DNA of 64,000 nucleotides from Amycolatopsis sp. cg9 (GCF_041346945.1 NZ_CP166850.1:8416501-8480500); one strand, 5' to 3'; positions 30,676-39,257 are shown, counted from the first letter of the stretch. Made by a program: numbers and translations. Notes: generated by a model from the sequence alone, not told the origin.

Positions 30676-33338
30676 GATCCCGCCTCCGTGCTCGCGGCCA
30701 CGGCGGCGGCCATGGCGCGCATGGCGTGCCCGGCGACCTCGCCCTTCGGCACCGTGCCACCGAGCCGGTACTCGGCCGCCACGGCTTCGGCGAACTCGCT
30801 CACCACCGCCGACAGCGCCAGGTTCAGCACGTAGCCGGTGGTGAGCTGGGTGAGGAAGCTCTTGACGAAGTGCTCGGCGGTGATCGAAGCGAGGTGCCCC
30901 GCCACCTCCGTGAGCTTGCGCCGCAACGCCGCCGACGTGACCGCGTTCAGCTCGCCCTTGGCCAGCGCCCGCGCGCCGGTGATCGCGTCGCGCACCACGG
31001 CGGGCAGTTCCGGCGCGATGGCGAGGAAGCCCTGCAGCCACGCCCCCGCCAGCTCGGCCTCGACCTGCGCGCGGGACAGGATGTCGTCGCCCCCGAGCAG
31101 CGACCGCTGCAGATCGGCGTGCTCGTGCGCGGTGTGGATGCCTTCCCCGGCTTGGATCAAGCCGATCACCAACGCCTCCGCGGGGAAGAACACGGCGAGC
31201 AGGGTGAGACCGGCGAGCTCGAAGAATTCGCGGAACCGGGCCTTCGCGATCTCGTGCCCGGCCAGCGCGGCGAGGCCTTCGACGTAGATGTGCTCGTCGC
31301 CGAAGATCGACGCGCCGCTCTTGGCGCGGGTGAACATCGCCCGCAGCCGCTGGTCGGCCAGGTCGTGCACGCCGCTCAGCTGGGCGTGCAGCTCGCTGCT
31401 CCCGTCCGGTTCGAAGCTCGCCAGGCCGTAGGCGACCATCCGGTCTTCGCGCGCTTCCTCGGTCTTCTCCCGGTTGGTCTGCTGGATCTCCGCCAGCACG
31501 GCGAAGAACTCGCGGTCGACCGCGTCGGTCACCACCCGCCCGGCGGTCTCCGCCCCCAGGCTGTCCAGCTGCGTCGCGGCGCGCAGCCGGCGCACCACGT
31601 CGGCGATGTCGGCGAGCTTCTCCAGGAACGGATCCGTGAGCTGGGCGGTGGACCGCAGGTTCTTCACCTCGGCCTCGACCTCGTCGAGCGTGTGCCAGGC
31701 GCCGTGGGCGTCCTTGATCCGGTAGCCGGTGCGAAACGGGTCGAGCCCGGGCCGGTCCCGGCCGGGGAAGACCGGGGTGCGCACGACTTCGACCCCGTCG
31801 ACCGACCGGTAGTTGTGCGCCGGCTCCGGTCCGATGCGGACGGTGCTGTCGTTGATCGCCTTGGCCCGCCGCAGCTTCCCGAGCAGGTCGGTCAGCTCGG
31901 GCAGGTCGGCGAGGAGCACCGTGAGGACGACGCGGGTGGCGGGCAGCCAGTCGGTGCTCGCCAGCCGGCCGGCGATGTCGGCCGCGCTCGTCTCCAGGCG
32001 CTCCAGCAGCGCGTCCTGGCAGGCGGCGACGAACAGCGACGCGACCACCTTGCGGCGCAGCGGGAAGTAGTCGCGGTGCAGGTAGCCCGCCCACTCCTCG
32101 GCGTGCCCGGCCAGCGGGCACGGCAGCTTCCGCGCCTTGTCGCGGGCGAGCACCGCCTTGGTGTAGGCGAAGAACAGGACGTTCACCGCTTCCAGCGCCG
32201 TCACGAGGTGGCGGAGCACCTCCTGGCGGGCTTGCGTGCCCACGAGCCACCCCAGGCCTTCACTCCGCCGCGCGATGACGGCGAGCGCGGCGAAGAGGAA
32301 CGACCCGATGAACCGCGGTTTCGGCAGGCCGAGCGCGGCGGCGATCGTGTCGATCAGGTCGCCGAACGCGCCCTCGTCCCAGTCGGACACCTCCAGCTCG
32401 TGGAGGTAGGGCCGGTCCGGGTCGGCGTTCCCGGCCGCGTCCGGGTCGTGGCGCAGCGGCTCGCAGTCGGTGCCGTACCGCGTGTCCCGCGCCTCGGGCG
32501 CCTGCTCGGTGAGGACGAGCACCGGCAGCCCGGCCCGGTCGGCCAGCCCCGCCTGCCCGGCGAACCAGGCCACCGGCGTGCCGGCCAGCCGGTATTCGTA
32601 GAGCGACCCCTTCAGCCGGTACCGCTTGGCCCGGGCCGCCGCCCGTTCCGCCAGGCGGGGTTCGGGGACGTCCGGGGTCGCGGCGCGCCAGATCCGCACC
32701 AGGGCCGCGATCAGCGCCTTGCGGAAGGTGTCCTCGTCGGCGGCGTCGGCCACGAGGTGGAACGAGTCCGGGTAGCCGGCCGAGTAGCCGGGTTCCGCTT
32801 CCGCGTCCCGCCCGTCCGGCGGCAGCACGAACCGGTTCAGCTTGGTGCCCCACGCGACGCCGAAGGACCCGTCGCCGCCGGCGTCGACGAACAGCATCAC
32901 CGCGGCACCGGCGGAATCCGCCGCGATCGCGAGCACGCGAGGCGGGCGGGTGTCCCCGCCGTACCGGACGGCGAGCGCGTCGAGCAGCTCGTCGGCGGTG
33001 GCGAACTGCCGCAGCCGGGGGGTCGTGCGGACCGGCTTCGCGGGCGCGGCGGCCGACGGCCGCAGGTTCGCGACGGCGGTCTGGACCGCTGCGTGCGCGC
33101 TGGCTTCCAGGTGCGCCGCGGCCCACGCCGGCACGGGCGCGCCGCGGAACCGCACGCTCACCTCCGGGGCCCGGCCGGACCACACCGCGCCGTCGAGCGC
33201 GTCGGCCCGGCCGGCCCGGCCGGCGGTCCGGGCCGCGGCCGCGACGGCCGCTTCCCGCACCAGGTCCAGCACGTGGGTGTCCAGCGGATCGCCGGTCAGG
33301 TCCAGCCGGATCCGCACCGGCATGCGCACGGTGGTCAT
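30672..33338 (-). CDS. Large unrecognised CIS operon protein (tape measure or cargo candidate)
   Basis: 888 residues, the biggest in the operon. The N-terminal segment (MPVRIRLDLTGDPLDTHVLD) resembles the end of the 64-residue protein encoded just upstream. The middle has an alpha/beta region (PRVLAIAADSAGAAVMLFVD), a Cys-containing stretch and long helices around 400-650 (EIQQTNREKTEEAREDRM). Near the C-terminus are hydrophobic segments (FFELAGLTLLAVFFPAEALVI at about 713-735, YVLNLALSAVVSEF at about 840) of the sort found in tape-measure proteins and pore-forming toxins. The ATG overlaps the small gene's stop. No family was recognised. Its length is enough to act as a ruler, though coiled-coil content is lower than usual for that role. 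Confidence 0.5.
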   Translation of the reverse strand: MTTVRMPVRIRLDLTGDPLDTHVLDLVREAAVAAAARTAGRAGRADALDGAVWSGRAPEVSVRFRGAPVPAWAAAHLEASAHAAVQTAVANLRPSAAAPAKPVRTTPRLRQFATADELLDALAVRYGGDTRPPRVLAIAADSAGAAVMLFVDAGGDGSFGVAWGTKLNRFVLPPDGRDAEAEPGYSAGYPDSFHLVADAADEDTFRKALIAALVRIWRAATPDVPEPRLAERAAARAKRYRLKGSLYEYRLAGTPVAWFAGQAGLADRAGLPVLVLTEQAPEARDTRYGTDCEPLRHDPDAAGNADPDRPYLHELEVSDWDEGAFGDLIDTIAAALGLPKPRFIGSFLFAALAVIARRSEGLGWLVGTQARQEVLRHLVTALEAVNVLFFAYTKAVLARDKARKLPCPLAGHAEEWAGYLHRDYFPLRRKVVASLFVAACQDALLERLETSAADIAGRLASTDWLPATRVVLTVLLADLPELTDLLGKLRRAKAINDSTVRIGPEPAHNYRSVDGVEVVRTPVFPGRDRPGLDPFRTGYRIKDAHGAWHTLDEVEAEVKNLRSTAQLTDPFLEKLADIADVVRRLRAATQLDSLGAETAGRVVTDAVDREFFAVLAEIQQTNREKTEEAREDRMVAYGLASFEPDGSSELHAQLSGVHDLADQRLRAMFTRAKSGASIFGDEHIYVEGLAALAGHEIAKARFREFFELAGLTLLAVFFPAEALVIGLIQAGEGIHTAHEHADLQRSLLGGDDILSRAQVEAELAGAWLQGFLAIAPELPAVVRDAITGARALAKGELNAVTSAALRRKLTEVAGHLASITAEHFVKSFLTQLTTGYVLNLALSAVVSEFAEAVAAEYRLGGTVPKGEVAGHAMRAMAAAVAASTEAGS

Positions 33339-33529
33339 GTCAGCCCCTGCAACGCCGCGGTCAGCCGGTCCAGAGCCGTGGTCACCAGCTGGTCCGGGTC
33401 GTACGGCGCGACCACGCGCACCTCGATCTCCACCGGGAACTGGAACACGAGCTCGGCCGGCCCGGACTCGTCACCCTCGGACGGCAGGATGACGCCGCTG
33501 CCCTCACCGGGAACCAGGTCGTCGAGCAC
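33335..33529 (-). CDS. Small CIS operon protein, 64 residues (DUF5908-like position)
   Basis: 64 residues starting at GTG 33529 after GGGGGAG. The first half is acidic and flexible (LVPGEGSGVILPSEGDES). The second half is a strand followed by a helix (FPVEIEVRVVAPYDPDQLVT, TALDRLTAALQGL). Many eCIS loci keep a very small protein with an IEIRxLxI-type strand directly after the tube genes, and this one sits in that place. It is strictly coupled to the 888-residue protein (ATGA), whose N-terminus has a similar strand-helix. It could be a chaperone or adaptor for that protein. Function unknown. Confidence 0.55.
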   Translation of the reverse strand: MLDDLVPGEGSGVILPSEGDESGPAELVFQFPVEIEVRVVAPYDPDQLVTTALDRLTAALQGLT

Positions 33530-33541
33530 GGATCTCCCCCT

Positions 33542-34003
33542 CTACAGCGCCGACTGCAGCGGACCGGACGTCTTGGCGCCGCCGGCGTCGGTCGCGTCCA
33601 CGTGCATCGAGAAGCCGGAGAACGTCGCCTGCGGGGCGCCGGCCACCGTCGCCGCCGTCGGCGAGGCGCTCGTGATGACGCACCGGCTGAGCACGATCGT
33701 GGAGAACGACCAGTCGTCGCCGCTGCGCTCCTGCATCGAGATGCTGAACTCGGTCGCGTTCAGCGCCAGCGCGGTCAGCTGCGCGGTGGCCGGGCCGATC
33801 GCGTTGACCGTCAGCGAAAAGGTCAGCGAGTACGGCTGGACCACCACGCCGACGTGCGTGCGTTCGATGCTGTGCAACGGCTCGGCCGTGGTGGCGAACG
33901 TCGGCGTGAACGACTGGATCGGCGAGATCTCGTGGTCCACGCCCTTGTCGTCGGTGTAGCGCACGGCGAGGCGGGTGTTCCAGCTGGTTTCGGGACTCGA
34001 CAT
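33542..34003 (-). CDS. Inner tube protein of the contractile injection system (gp19-like)
   Basis: 153 residues. The beta-rich sequence WNTRLAVRYTDDKGVDHEIS, SFTPTFATTAEPLHSIE, YSLTFSLTVNAIGPATAQL, then FSTIVLSRCVITSASPTAA and final ATFSGFSMHVDATD has the length and strand order of gp19/Hcp-type tube subunits that stack as hexameric rings inside the sheath. It follows the sheath gene by 13 bp with its own AGGAGA Shine-Dalgarno, giving strong independent translation as expected for an abundant protein. Only one tube gene was found, whereas many eCIS loci have two or three. Confidence 0.75.
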   Translation of the reverse strand: MSSPETSWNTRLAVRYTDDKGVDHEISPIQSFTPTFATTAEPLHSIERTHVGVVVQPYSLTFSLTVNAIGPATAQLTALALNATEFSISMQERSGDDWSFSTIVLSRCVITSASPTAATVAGAPQATFSGFSMHVDATDAGGAKTSGPLQSAL

Positions 34004-34016
34004 GGTGGTCTCCTGC

Positions 34017-35276
34017 TCAGGACTTGGCGTCTAGGGTCACGTTGAGCCGGTGCACCGCGGGCCCGTACGTGATGCTGATGAGGACGGCCACCTGCCGGGT
34101 CTGGCGGGCGGTGACCACCTGGGCCTGTTCGGCGGCGGTGCGCGCGCTTTCCGGCAGCGCGAGGATCGACAGCAGCGGGATGCTGACGGAGAAGTCGTCG
34201 ATCACCGCGCCCAGCTGCAGCGGGCCGAGGATGCCTTCCACCCGCACGCGCACGGCGGTCAGGCCGGCCTTGGTGACGCGCGCGTCCCCGATGGTGCCGA
34301 TCAGCCCGGCCCGCAGCCGGAACTCGAGGTCGTCGAGCACGCGGCAGATGTCGACGTAGTTGCGGCCCGGATCCGACGAGAACGTCCCGCCGTCGCCGAG
34401 GAACAGCCCGGTGCCGGGCACGAGCGCCGGATCGATCAGCGGGATGGCACCCTGGCCGGCCAGCCCGATGACCTCGGCGGGCACGTACTGCTGGATGACC
34501 GGGATGGTGAAGCCCCGCACCTGCTTGAGCACGACGCTGGTGGCCGGGGCCTGGCCGGCGATCGCGCCCATCACGGCCGCGGCCGCGTCGGCGACCGGGT
34601 TCGGGCTCACCGTTTCGTCGGTGGTCGCGCCGCGCGCGGCGACGAGGATCATCCGGCCGGTCGCGCTCTTCAGCGCGCCGTAGGAGTTGGCCGCCAGCAC
34701 GGTGTCCACGTAGGTCGCGCTCCGCGGCGTGGCCGGGTCGATCATCGCGACCGCCATCCGCCGGTTGCCCGCCGCCGACATGTTCTCGACGTGCTCGGCC
34801 AACGCGCGCAGCCCGGTGGCGGGGGTGCCGCCGGTGGTGGCCGCGCCCACGTTCACCTCCCCGGCGAGGCAGACGAACGTGACGTCGTCCGCGGCCTCGA
34901 GCCCGGCGAGCGCGGCGGCGTAGTTGCCGGCCGCCGGCGTGCGGACGCCGTAGACCTTGGTCGGCCGCGGGTCCTGCGCGAGCACCAGGTCGAGGCTCCG
35001 GCTCAGCGCGGTCGCCGCGCCGGCCTTGCCGAACAACGCGAGCGCGTCGGCGTGGCCGGTGACCACCAGCGGCGTCGACGCCGGCGCGGTGGCACCGTCG
35101 GCGTTGCCGACGACGGCGACCACGCCGGGCGAGCGTTGCGCGGCCGGGACCAGCGCGCTGGTGTCGATGACGACGTCGACAAAGGGGAAAGCCGGTTGCA
35201 CGAGGGTGGCCATACCGATCTCCGTACGTGGTTCGGGCGTGGTCGATGCGCGTTTCGCGCGGGACTTGGTGGTCAT
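34017..35276 (-). CDS. Contractile sheath protein
   Basis: 419 residues. The C-terminal half carries the most typical sheath features: NYVDICRVLDDLEFRLRAGL near 330, RVTKAGLTAVRVRVEGILGP near 360 and a closing strand TYGPAVHRLNVTLDAKS. The N-terminal half has the protruding domain. A basic 21-residue extension (MTTKSRAKRASTTPEPRTEIG) precedes MATLVQPAFP. ATG 35276 overlaps the upstream stop (ATGA) and is chosen. ATG 35213 also has a Shine-Dalgarno (GGAG), so two forms are possible. The protein forms the outer tube that contracts to drive the inner tube. No protease-like insertion is seen. Confidence 0.8.
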   Translation of the reverse strand: MTTKSRAKRASTTPEPRTEIGMATLVQPAFPFVDVVIDTSALVPAAQRSPGVVAVVGNADGATAPASTPLVVTGHADALALFGKAGAATALSRSLDLVLAQDPRPTKVYGVRTPAAGNYAAALAGLEAADDVTFVCLAGEVNVGAATTGGTPATGLRALAEHVENMSAAGNRRMAVAMIDPATPRSATYVDTVLAANSYGALKSATGRMILVAARGATTDETVSPNPVADAAAAVMGAIAGQAPATSVVLKQVRGFTIPVIQQYVPAEVIGLAGQGAIPLIDPALVPGTGLFLGDGGTFSSDPGRNYVDICRVLDDLEFRLRAGLIGTIGDARVTKAGLTAVRVRVEGILGPLQLGAVIDDFSVSIPLLSILALPESARTAAEQAQVVTARQTRQVAVLISITYGPAVHRLNVTLDAKS

Positions 35277-36025
35277 GTGGACTCCGTGGTGGTGATGACG
35301 GCGACGCCCTGGCCGGCGAGCCAGCTCCGCGCGGCGCCCAGCCGGTCCGCCCGCCGCTGCTCCGGCGACGTGCCGGTCCGGGCCCCCGGCCAGCCGGGGT
35401 CGTCGAACGCCGTGGCGGGCACGACCCAGCAGACGAGGCGGTCGAACCGGCGGTCCGGTGCCCCGGGCGGGGCGTCGGCGACGGCGTAGCGGGCCGCGCC
35501 GAGCCGGGCGGCCGGCGTCGCCCGCAGCAGTTCCCGGGGACTCGTGTCCGCGGCCGCGGCGAGGAACGCCACGAGCACGGGCAACGGGACCGGGGCCGGC
35601 GGCGGGTCCGCCCCCGGCGGGCCCATCGCCACGGTGGCGTCGAGCGCGACCGGATCGTCCACACCGGACTGTCGCGCGGTGACGTCCACAATGGTGCCGT
35701 CCAGGACCGCCGTGCGGACCACGACGGCACCGGTCCACACCGCGTCGGCCGCGACGGGCGGTGCCTGCCCGGTGTCCCAGGAGGCGGCCACCTCCCACGG
35801 CACCGGCTCCCCGGTCCGGCGGAACTGGGCCGTCGCGGACACCCGGGGGTCGAGCGGCACCGCGAGGTCGAACCGGTCGAAGACGGCCGTCACCGGCTCG
35901 GTCACGAGCGCCGGGTCGAGCTCGTAGGCCACGGTGCCGAGCGCGAGCAGCGCGTCGGCGGTCAGCACGGAAGCGCGGGCCGCCGGATCGGCGAGCCGCA
36001 GCACGATCTCGCTGGCGACGTCCAT
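35273..36025 (-). CDS. First gene of the CIS operon, unrecognised 250-residue protein
   Basis: 250 residues encoded directly upstream of the sheath and overlapping it (ATGA). It begins MDVASEIVLRLADPAARASV and alternates helices with strands such as VWTGAVVVRTAVLDGTIVDV. A second part from 165 has DTSPRELLRATPAARLGAAR, and PDRRFDRLVCWVVPATAFDD precedes a helix ending VAVITTTEST. No signal or membrane segment is present. In many CIS loci the gene next to the sheath is a cap/terminator protein, so a tail-terminator role is a reasonable guess, but the sequence itself does not show it. The ATG is 22 bp from the heptamer array in the promoter region. Confidence 0.5.
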   Translation of the reverse strand: MDVASEIVLRLADPAARASVLTADALLALGTVAYELDPALVTEPVTAVFDRFDLAVPLDPRVSATAQFRRTGEPVPWEVAASWDTGQAPPVAADAVWTGAVVVRTAVLDGTIVDVTARQSGVDDPVALDATVAMGPPGADPPPAPVPLPVLVAFLAAAADTSPRELLRATPAARLGAARYAVADAPPGAPDRRFDRLVCWVVPATAFDDPGWPGARTGTSPEQRRADRLGAARSWLAGQGVAVITTTEST

Positions 36026-36046
36026 GGGACCACCGTGGCAAGGCCG

Positions 36047-36100
36047 GTCGACAACCCGTCGACAACCGGTCGACAGCAGGGAAGTTGGGCCGAACGGCCC
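36047..36100. promoter_or_regulatory. SARP-type operator: three GTCGACA heptamers at 11-bp spacing, plus a palindrome
   Basis: GTCGACA occurs at 36047-36053, 36058-36064 and 36069-36075, exactly 11 bp start to start. SARP/AfsR-type activators bind direct heptamer repeats with this helical spacing, and the divergently encoded regulator begins 61 bp away. A perfect inverted repeat, GGGCCG-AA-CGGCCC, follows at 36087-36100. TGTATC at 36101-36106 could be the -10 for the regulator gene. For the minus-strand CIS operon the array lies 22 bp from the start codon, which is very close, so it may act there by a different geometry. Confidence 0.65.
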
Positions 36101-36135
36101 TGTATCCACCCGGTCGTCCGGTCCTCCTGAGAGAG

Positions 36136-39015
36136 GTGGGGACGGACGACCCGAGTGAAACCCGTGCGGCTCAGGGGCAGGCAAGACCGGAGTTCCGCGT
36201 GCTCGGCGCGTTCGAGGTCCGGCTGCACGGCAGGCCGCTGGACCTGGGCGGTCCCCGCATCCGCACGCTGCTCGCGCTGCTGATCGCGAACGCCGGGCGG
36301 GTGACCGGAGTGGACACCATGGCGGACGCGTTGTGGGACGTGGACGCCACTCCCGGCACCCCGCGCACGGTCCGGACCTACCTGTCGCGCGTGCGCCGCT
36401 CGCTGGCCCCGGTCGCCGAAGCCCTTGGCGTGGCCGACCTGATCGAGACCCGCGCGGCGGGCTACGCCCTGCGCCTCGACCCGGCGCTCGTCGACGCCCG
36501 CGAGTTCGAAGGACTGGTGGCCGCCGGGCGAACCGCCTTGGCGGCCGGGGATCCGGTGACAGCGGCGAAGCGGTTGTCACGCGCTTTGGCGCTGTGGCGC
36601 GGTGACGCCTACGAGGACTTCGCCGGCTCCGTGGCACTGCTGGCCGAAACGCGGCGGCTGCACGCGTTGCGGCTCGGCGCCGTCGAAGACCGCGTCGACG
36701 CCGACCTCGCCACCGGCGCGGGCGAAGCGCTGATCGGCGAGCTGACGACGTTGAGCGAGCGGCACCCCGGCCACGAACGCCTCTGGGGACAGCTCATGAC
36801 GGCGCTGTACCGCGCGGGCCGCCAGGCGGACGCGCTGGACGCGTTCACCCGCGCCCGAGCGGTGCTCGTCGACCAGTTCGGTTTGGACCCGTCGCCGAGG
36901 TTGTCCGAAATCCACCGCCGGATCCTCGACAACGACCCCCGGTTACTGCCCACCGCGACCGCTCCGGCACGGCCGGTGGTCGTGGCGGGCCGCAACGACC
37001 TGCCCGGCGACATCGCCGACTTCACGGGCCGGGAAACGGAACTGTCCCGGCTGCTGTCCGTCCGGGACGGCGTCGCGCACACCGCGCCGAAGGCCGTCGT
37101 GATCGAGGCGATCGACGGGATGGCCGGCATCGGCAAGACGACGCTGGCGATCCACGCGGCGCACCGGCTCGCCGAGCAGTACGGCGACGCGCAGCTGTTC
37201 ATCGACCTGCACGGGCACACCTCCGGGCAGGAACCGGTGACCCCGGCGGCGGCGCTGGACACCCTGCTGCGCGCGCTCGGCGTGGCGGCGGACCGGATCC
37301 CGCTCGACCCCGACGCCCGCGCCGCGTTGTGGCGGGCGGAACTCGCCGGCCGCTCGATGCTCGTCGTGCTGGACAACGCCGCGGACGCCGCGCAGGTGCG
37401 GCCGCTGCTGCCGGGCAGCGCCCGCGCCCTGCTGCTGATCACCAGCCGGCGGCGGCTGGTCGGCCTGGAGGCGGCGCACACGCTGTCGTTGGACGTGCTG
37501 CCGGAGGCGGCCGCCGTCGAGCTGTTCGCCGGCATCGTCGCCGACGACCGGCCGGCCGCCGAAGCCGGCGCCGTCCGCGACGTCGTCGAGCTGTGCGGCC
37601 ACCTCCCGCTGGCCATCCGCATCGCGGCCGCGCGGCTGCGCACCCGGCCCGCGTGGACGGTGGCGCACCTGGCCGACCGGCTGCGCCAGGCGGGCCGGGC
37701 GCTGGCCGAGCTGTCCGCGGGCGACCGCAGCGTCGCCGCGGCGTTCGCCTTGTCCTACGGGCACCTGGACGCGGCGCAGCAGCGCATGTTCCGGCTGCTG
37801 GGCCTGAACCCGGGCCCGGACATCGACGTCCCCGCCGCCGCGGCGCTCGCGGCCGTGCCGCCGTTCGAAGCCGAGCGCCTGCTGGAAAGCCTCGTCGACG
37901 ACCACCTGCTCCAGCAGCCGGTGACCGGCCGGTTCCGCTTCCACGACCTGGTCCGCCAGCACGCCCGGACCACCGCGCTGACCGACGAGCCCGAACCCGG
38001 GCGGCGGGCCGCGCTGCGCCGGCTGGTCGGCTTCCACCTGCACACCGGCCACCGCGGCAGCCGCCTGCTCGACCAGCAGCACCCGCCGATCGACGTCGGC
38101 GAGCCCCCGGCAGGCTGCGTCCCGGCCCCGCTCCCCGACGACGCGGCCGCGATGACCTGGTTCGACGTCAACCACGAGTGCGTCCTGGCGGCCAGGCAGG
38201 CGGCCGAGGACGCCGGCTGGGACACGTGCGTCTGGCAGCTGGCCTGGACGCTCGACAACTTCCACTACCGCCGCGGGCACCTGCAGGCCAACATCACTTC
38301 GTGGCTGGCGGGCCTGGCCGCCGCGGAGCGCCTGGAGGACCTCGCGGTGCAGGCCCGCGCGCACCGCCGCCTCGGCCTCGTCTACGGCCCGTTCGGCCAG
38401 GCCGCGGAGGCCCTGCACCACCTGAACCGGTCCCTGACCCTGGCCAAGGAAATCCGCGACACGCTCGGGCAGGCGGGCGTCCACTTCGTGCTGGCGCTGC
38501 ACTGGACGCACGAGAAGGACGACGAGCGCGCGCTCGGCCACGCGACCAGCGCGCTCGAGCTGTACCGGGCCCTCGCGGACCGGAAGTGGGAGGCACGCGC
38601 GTTCAGCCTGATCGGCGCGTGCCTGAGCCGGCTCGGACGGCACGACGAAGCACGCGGCCACGCCGAGTCGGGCTTGGCCCTGTGCCGCGCCCGCGAAGAC
38701 GTCTACGGCGAGGCCGACGCGCTCGACAGCCTGGCCTCGATCGCGGCGGAGACGGGCCGGCCCGCGGAGGCGCTGGGCCAGTCCCACCAGGCGCTTTCGC
38801 TGTGGCGGCACCTCGACAACACCTACCGCCAGGCAGGCACCCTCGCCGCGATGGGCGACGCGCACCACGCCCTCGGCCACCCCGCCCAGGCGCGTGAGGC
38901 GTGGCAGCAGTCGATCGACCTGTACCGCGCGCGGGGCCTGCACCCGGCGGCGGACGAGGTCGAGAAGCGGGCGGCGAACTCCGGCTGCGCCCGCGCGGCC
39001 CAGCGCCTTGAATGA
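36136..39015 (+). CDS. AfsR/SARP-family regulator with NB-ARC and TPR domains, divergent from the CIS operon
   Basis: 959 residues: winged-helix DNA-binding region (about 18-110), BTAD domain (about 115-260), NB-ARC NTPase with Walker A GMAGIGKTT near residue 329 and LVVLDNAADAAQVRPLLPG, then a winged-helix and a long TPR region from about 640 with repeated A/L-rich helix pairs (LGQAGVHFVLALHWTHEKDD and similar). This is the full AfsR layout: ATP/ADP and a TPR-sensed signal should gate DNA binding. The GTG at 36136 precedes VGTDDPSE; the upstream part of the frame shows no domain sequence. Three heptamers stand between it and the operon, so it is the likely activator. Its stop codon lies inside a GAATGACTCATTC repeat. 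Confidence 0.85.
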   Translation: MGTDDPSETRAAQGQARPEFRVLGAFEVRLHGRPLDLGGPRIRTLLALLIANAGRVTGVDTMADALWDVDATPGTPRTVRTYLSRVRRSLAPVAEALGVADLIETRAAGYALRLDPALVDAREFEGLVAAGRTALAAGDPVTAAKRLSRALALWRGDAYEDFAGSVALLAETRRLHALRLGAVEDRVDADLATGAGEALIGELTTLSERHPGHERLWGQLMTALYRAGRQADALDAFTRARAVLVDQFGLDPSPRLSEIHRRILDNDPRLLPTATAPARPVVVAGRNDLPGDIADFTGRETELSRLLSVRDGVAHTAPKAVVIEAIDGMAGIGKTTLAIHAAHRLAEQYGDAQLFIDLHGHTSGQEPVTPAAALDTLLRALGVAADRIPLDPDARAALWRAELAGRSMLVVLDNAADAAQVRPLLPGSARALLLITSRRRLVGLEAAHTLSLDVLPEAAAVELFAGIVADDRPAAEAGAVRDVVELCGHLPLAIRIAAARLRTRPAWTVAHLADRLRQAGRALAELSAGDRSVAAAFALSYGHLDAAQQRMFRLLGLNPGPDIDVPAAAALAAVPPFEAERLLESLVDDHLLQQPVTGRFRFHDLVRQHARTTALTDEPEPGRRAALRRLVGFHLHTGHRGSRLLDQQHPPIDVGEPPAGCVPAPLPDDAAAMTWFDVNHECVLAARQAAEDAGWDTCVWQLAWTLDNFHYRRGHLQANITSWLAGLAAAERLEDLAVQARAHRRLGLVYGPFGQAAEALHHLNRSLTLAKEIRDTLGQAGVHFVLALHWTHEKDDERALGHATSALELYRALADRKWEARAFSLIGACLSRLGRHDEARGHAESGLALCRAREDVYGEADALDSLASIAAETGRPAEALGQSHQALSLWRHLDNTYRQAGTLAAMGDAHHALGHPAQAREAWQQSIDLYRARGLHPAADEVEKRAANSGCARAAQRLE

Positions 39016-39093
39016 CTCATTCAGGACCTCACCGGCGTGCGTCGCGAATGACTCATTCGGGACCACCAACGTCCCGAATGAGTCATTCGCGAC
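39007..39093. repeat. Palindromic GAATGACTCATTC repeats forming a terminator-like hairpin
   Basis: Three copies occur. TGAATGACTCATTCA (39009-39023) contains the stop codon of the regulator gene. GTCGCGAATGACTCATTCGGGAC (39041-39063) and its exact reverse complement (39071-39093) flank a 7-nt loop, giving a 23-bp perfect stem. Such a hairpin right after a gene is expected to stop transcription. No T-run follows, as is common in actinomycetes. Further members of the same family are at 58014-58069, so this is a dispersed intergenic repeat, not a one-off terminator. Confidence 0.65.
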
Positions 39094-39257
39094 CCCAACC
39101 CGCCACCCCCGCATCAGCCACCCAGCGCCACCCGCCGCGCCGCGCCCAAAGCGCCGGGCAGACCGAGCCCGATGCGGCGTTCGGCCCAACGCCCTCCGGC
39201 GCCGGCCGCGATTCGCCCACGATTCGCCGTCTTCTCGTATCAGGACCCCGCACCTCT

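Noticed and set aside
17706..36025. Prophage
   Set aside because: Only tail-type genes are present. There is no integrase, terminase, portal, capsid or lysis gene, so a contractile injection system fits better.
36101..36106. Treating TGTATC as a proven -10 box of the CIS regulator gene
   Set aside because: No -35 at suitable spacing, and the distance from the heptamer array (25 bp) is longer than expected for a SARP promoter. Kept only as a remark in the operator entry.
39041..39093. CRISPR-like array
   Set aside because: The repeats are palindromic and few, spacers are 7-17 bp and irregular, and no cas gene is present.
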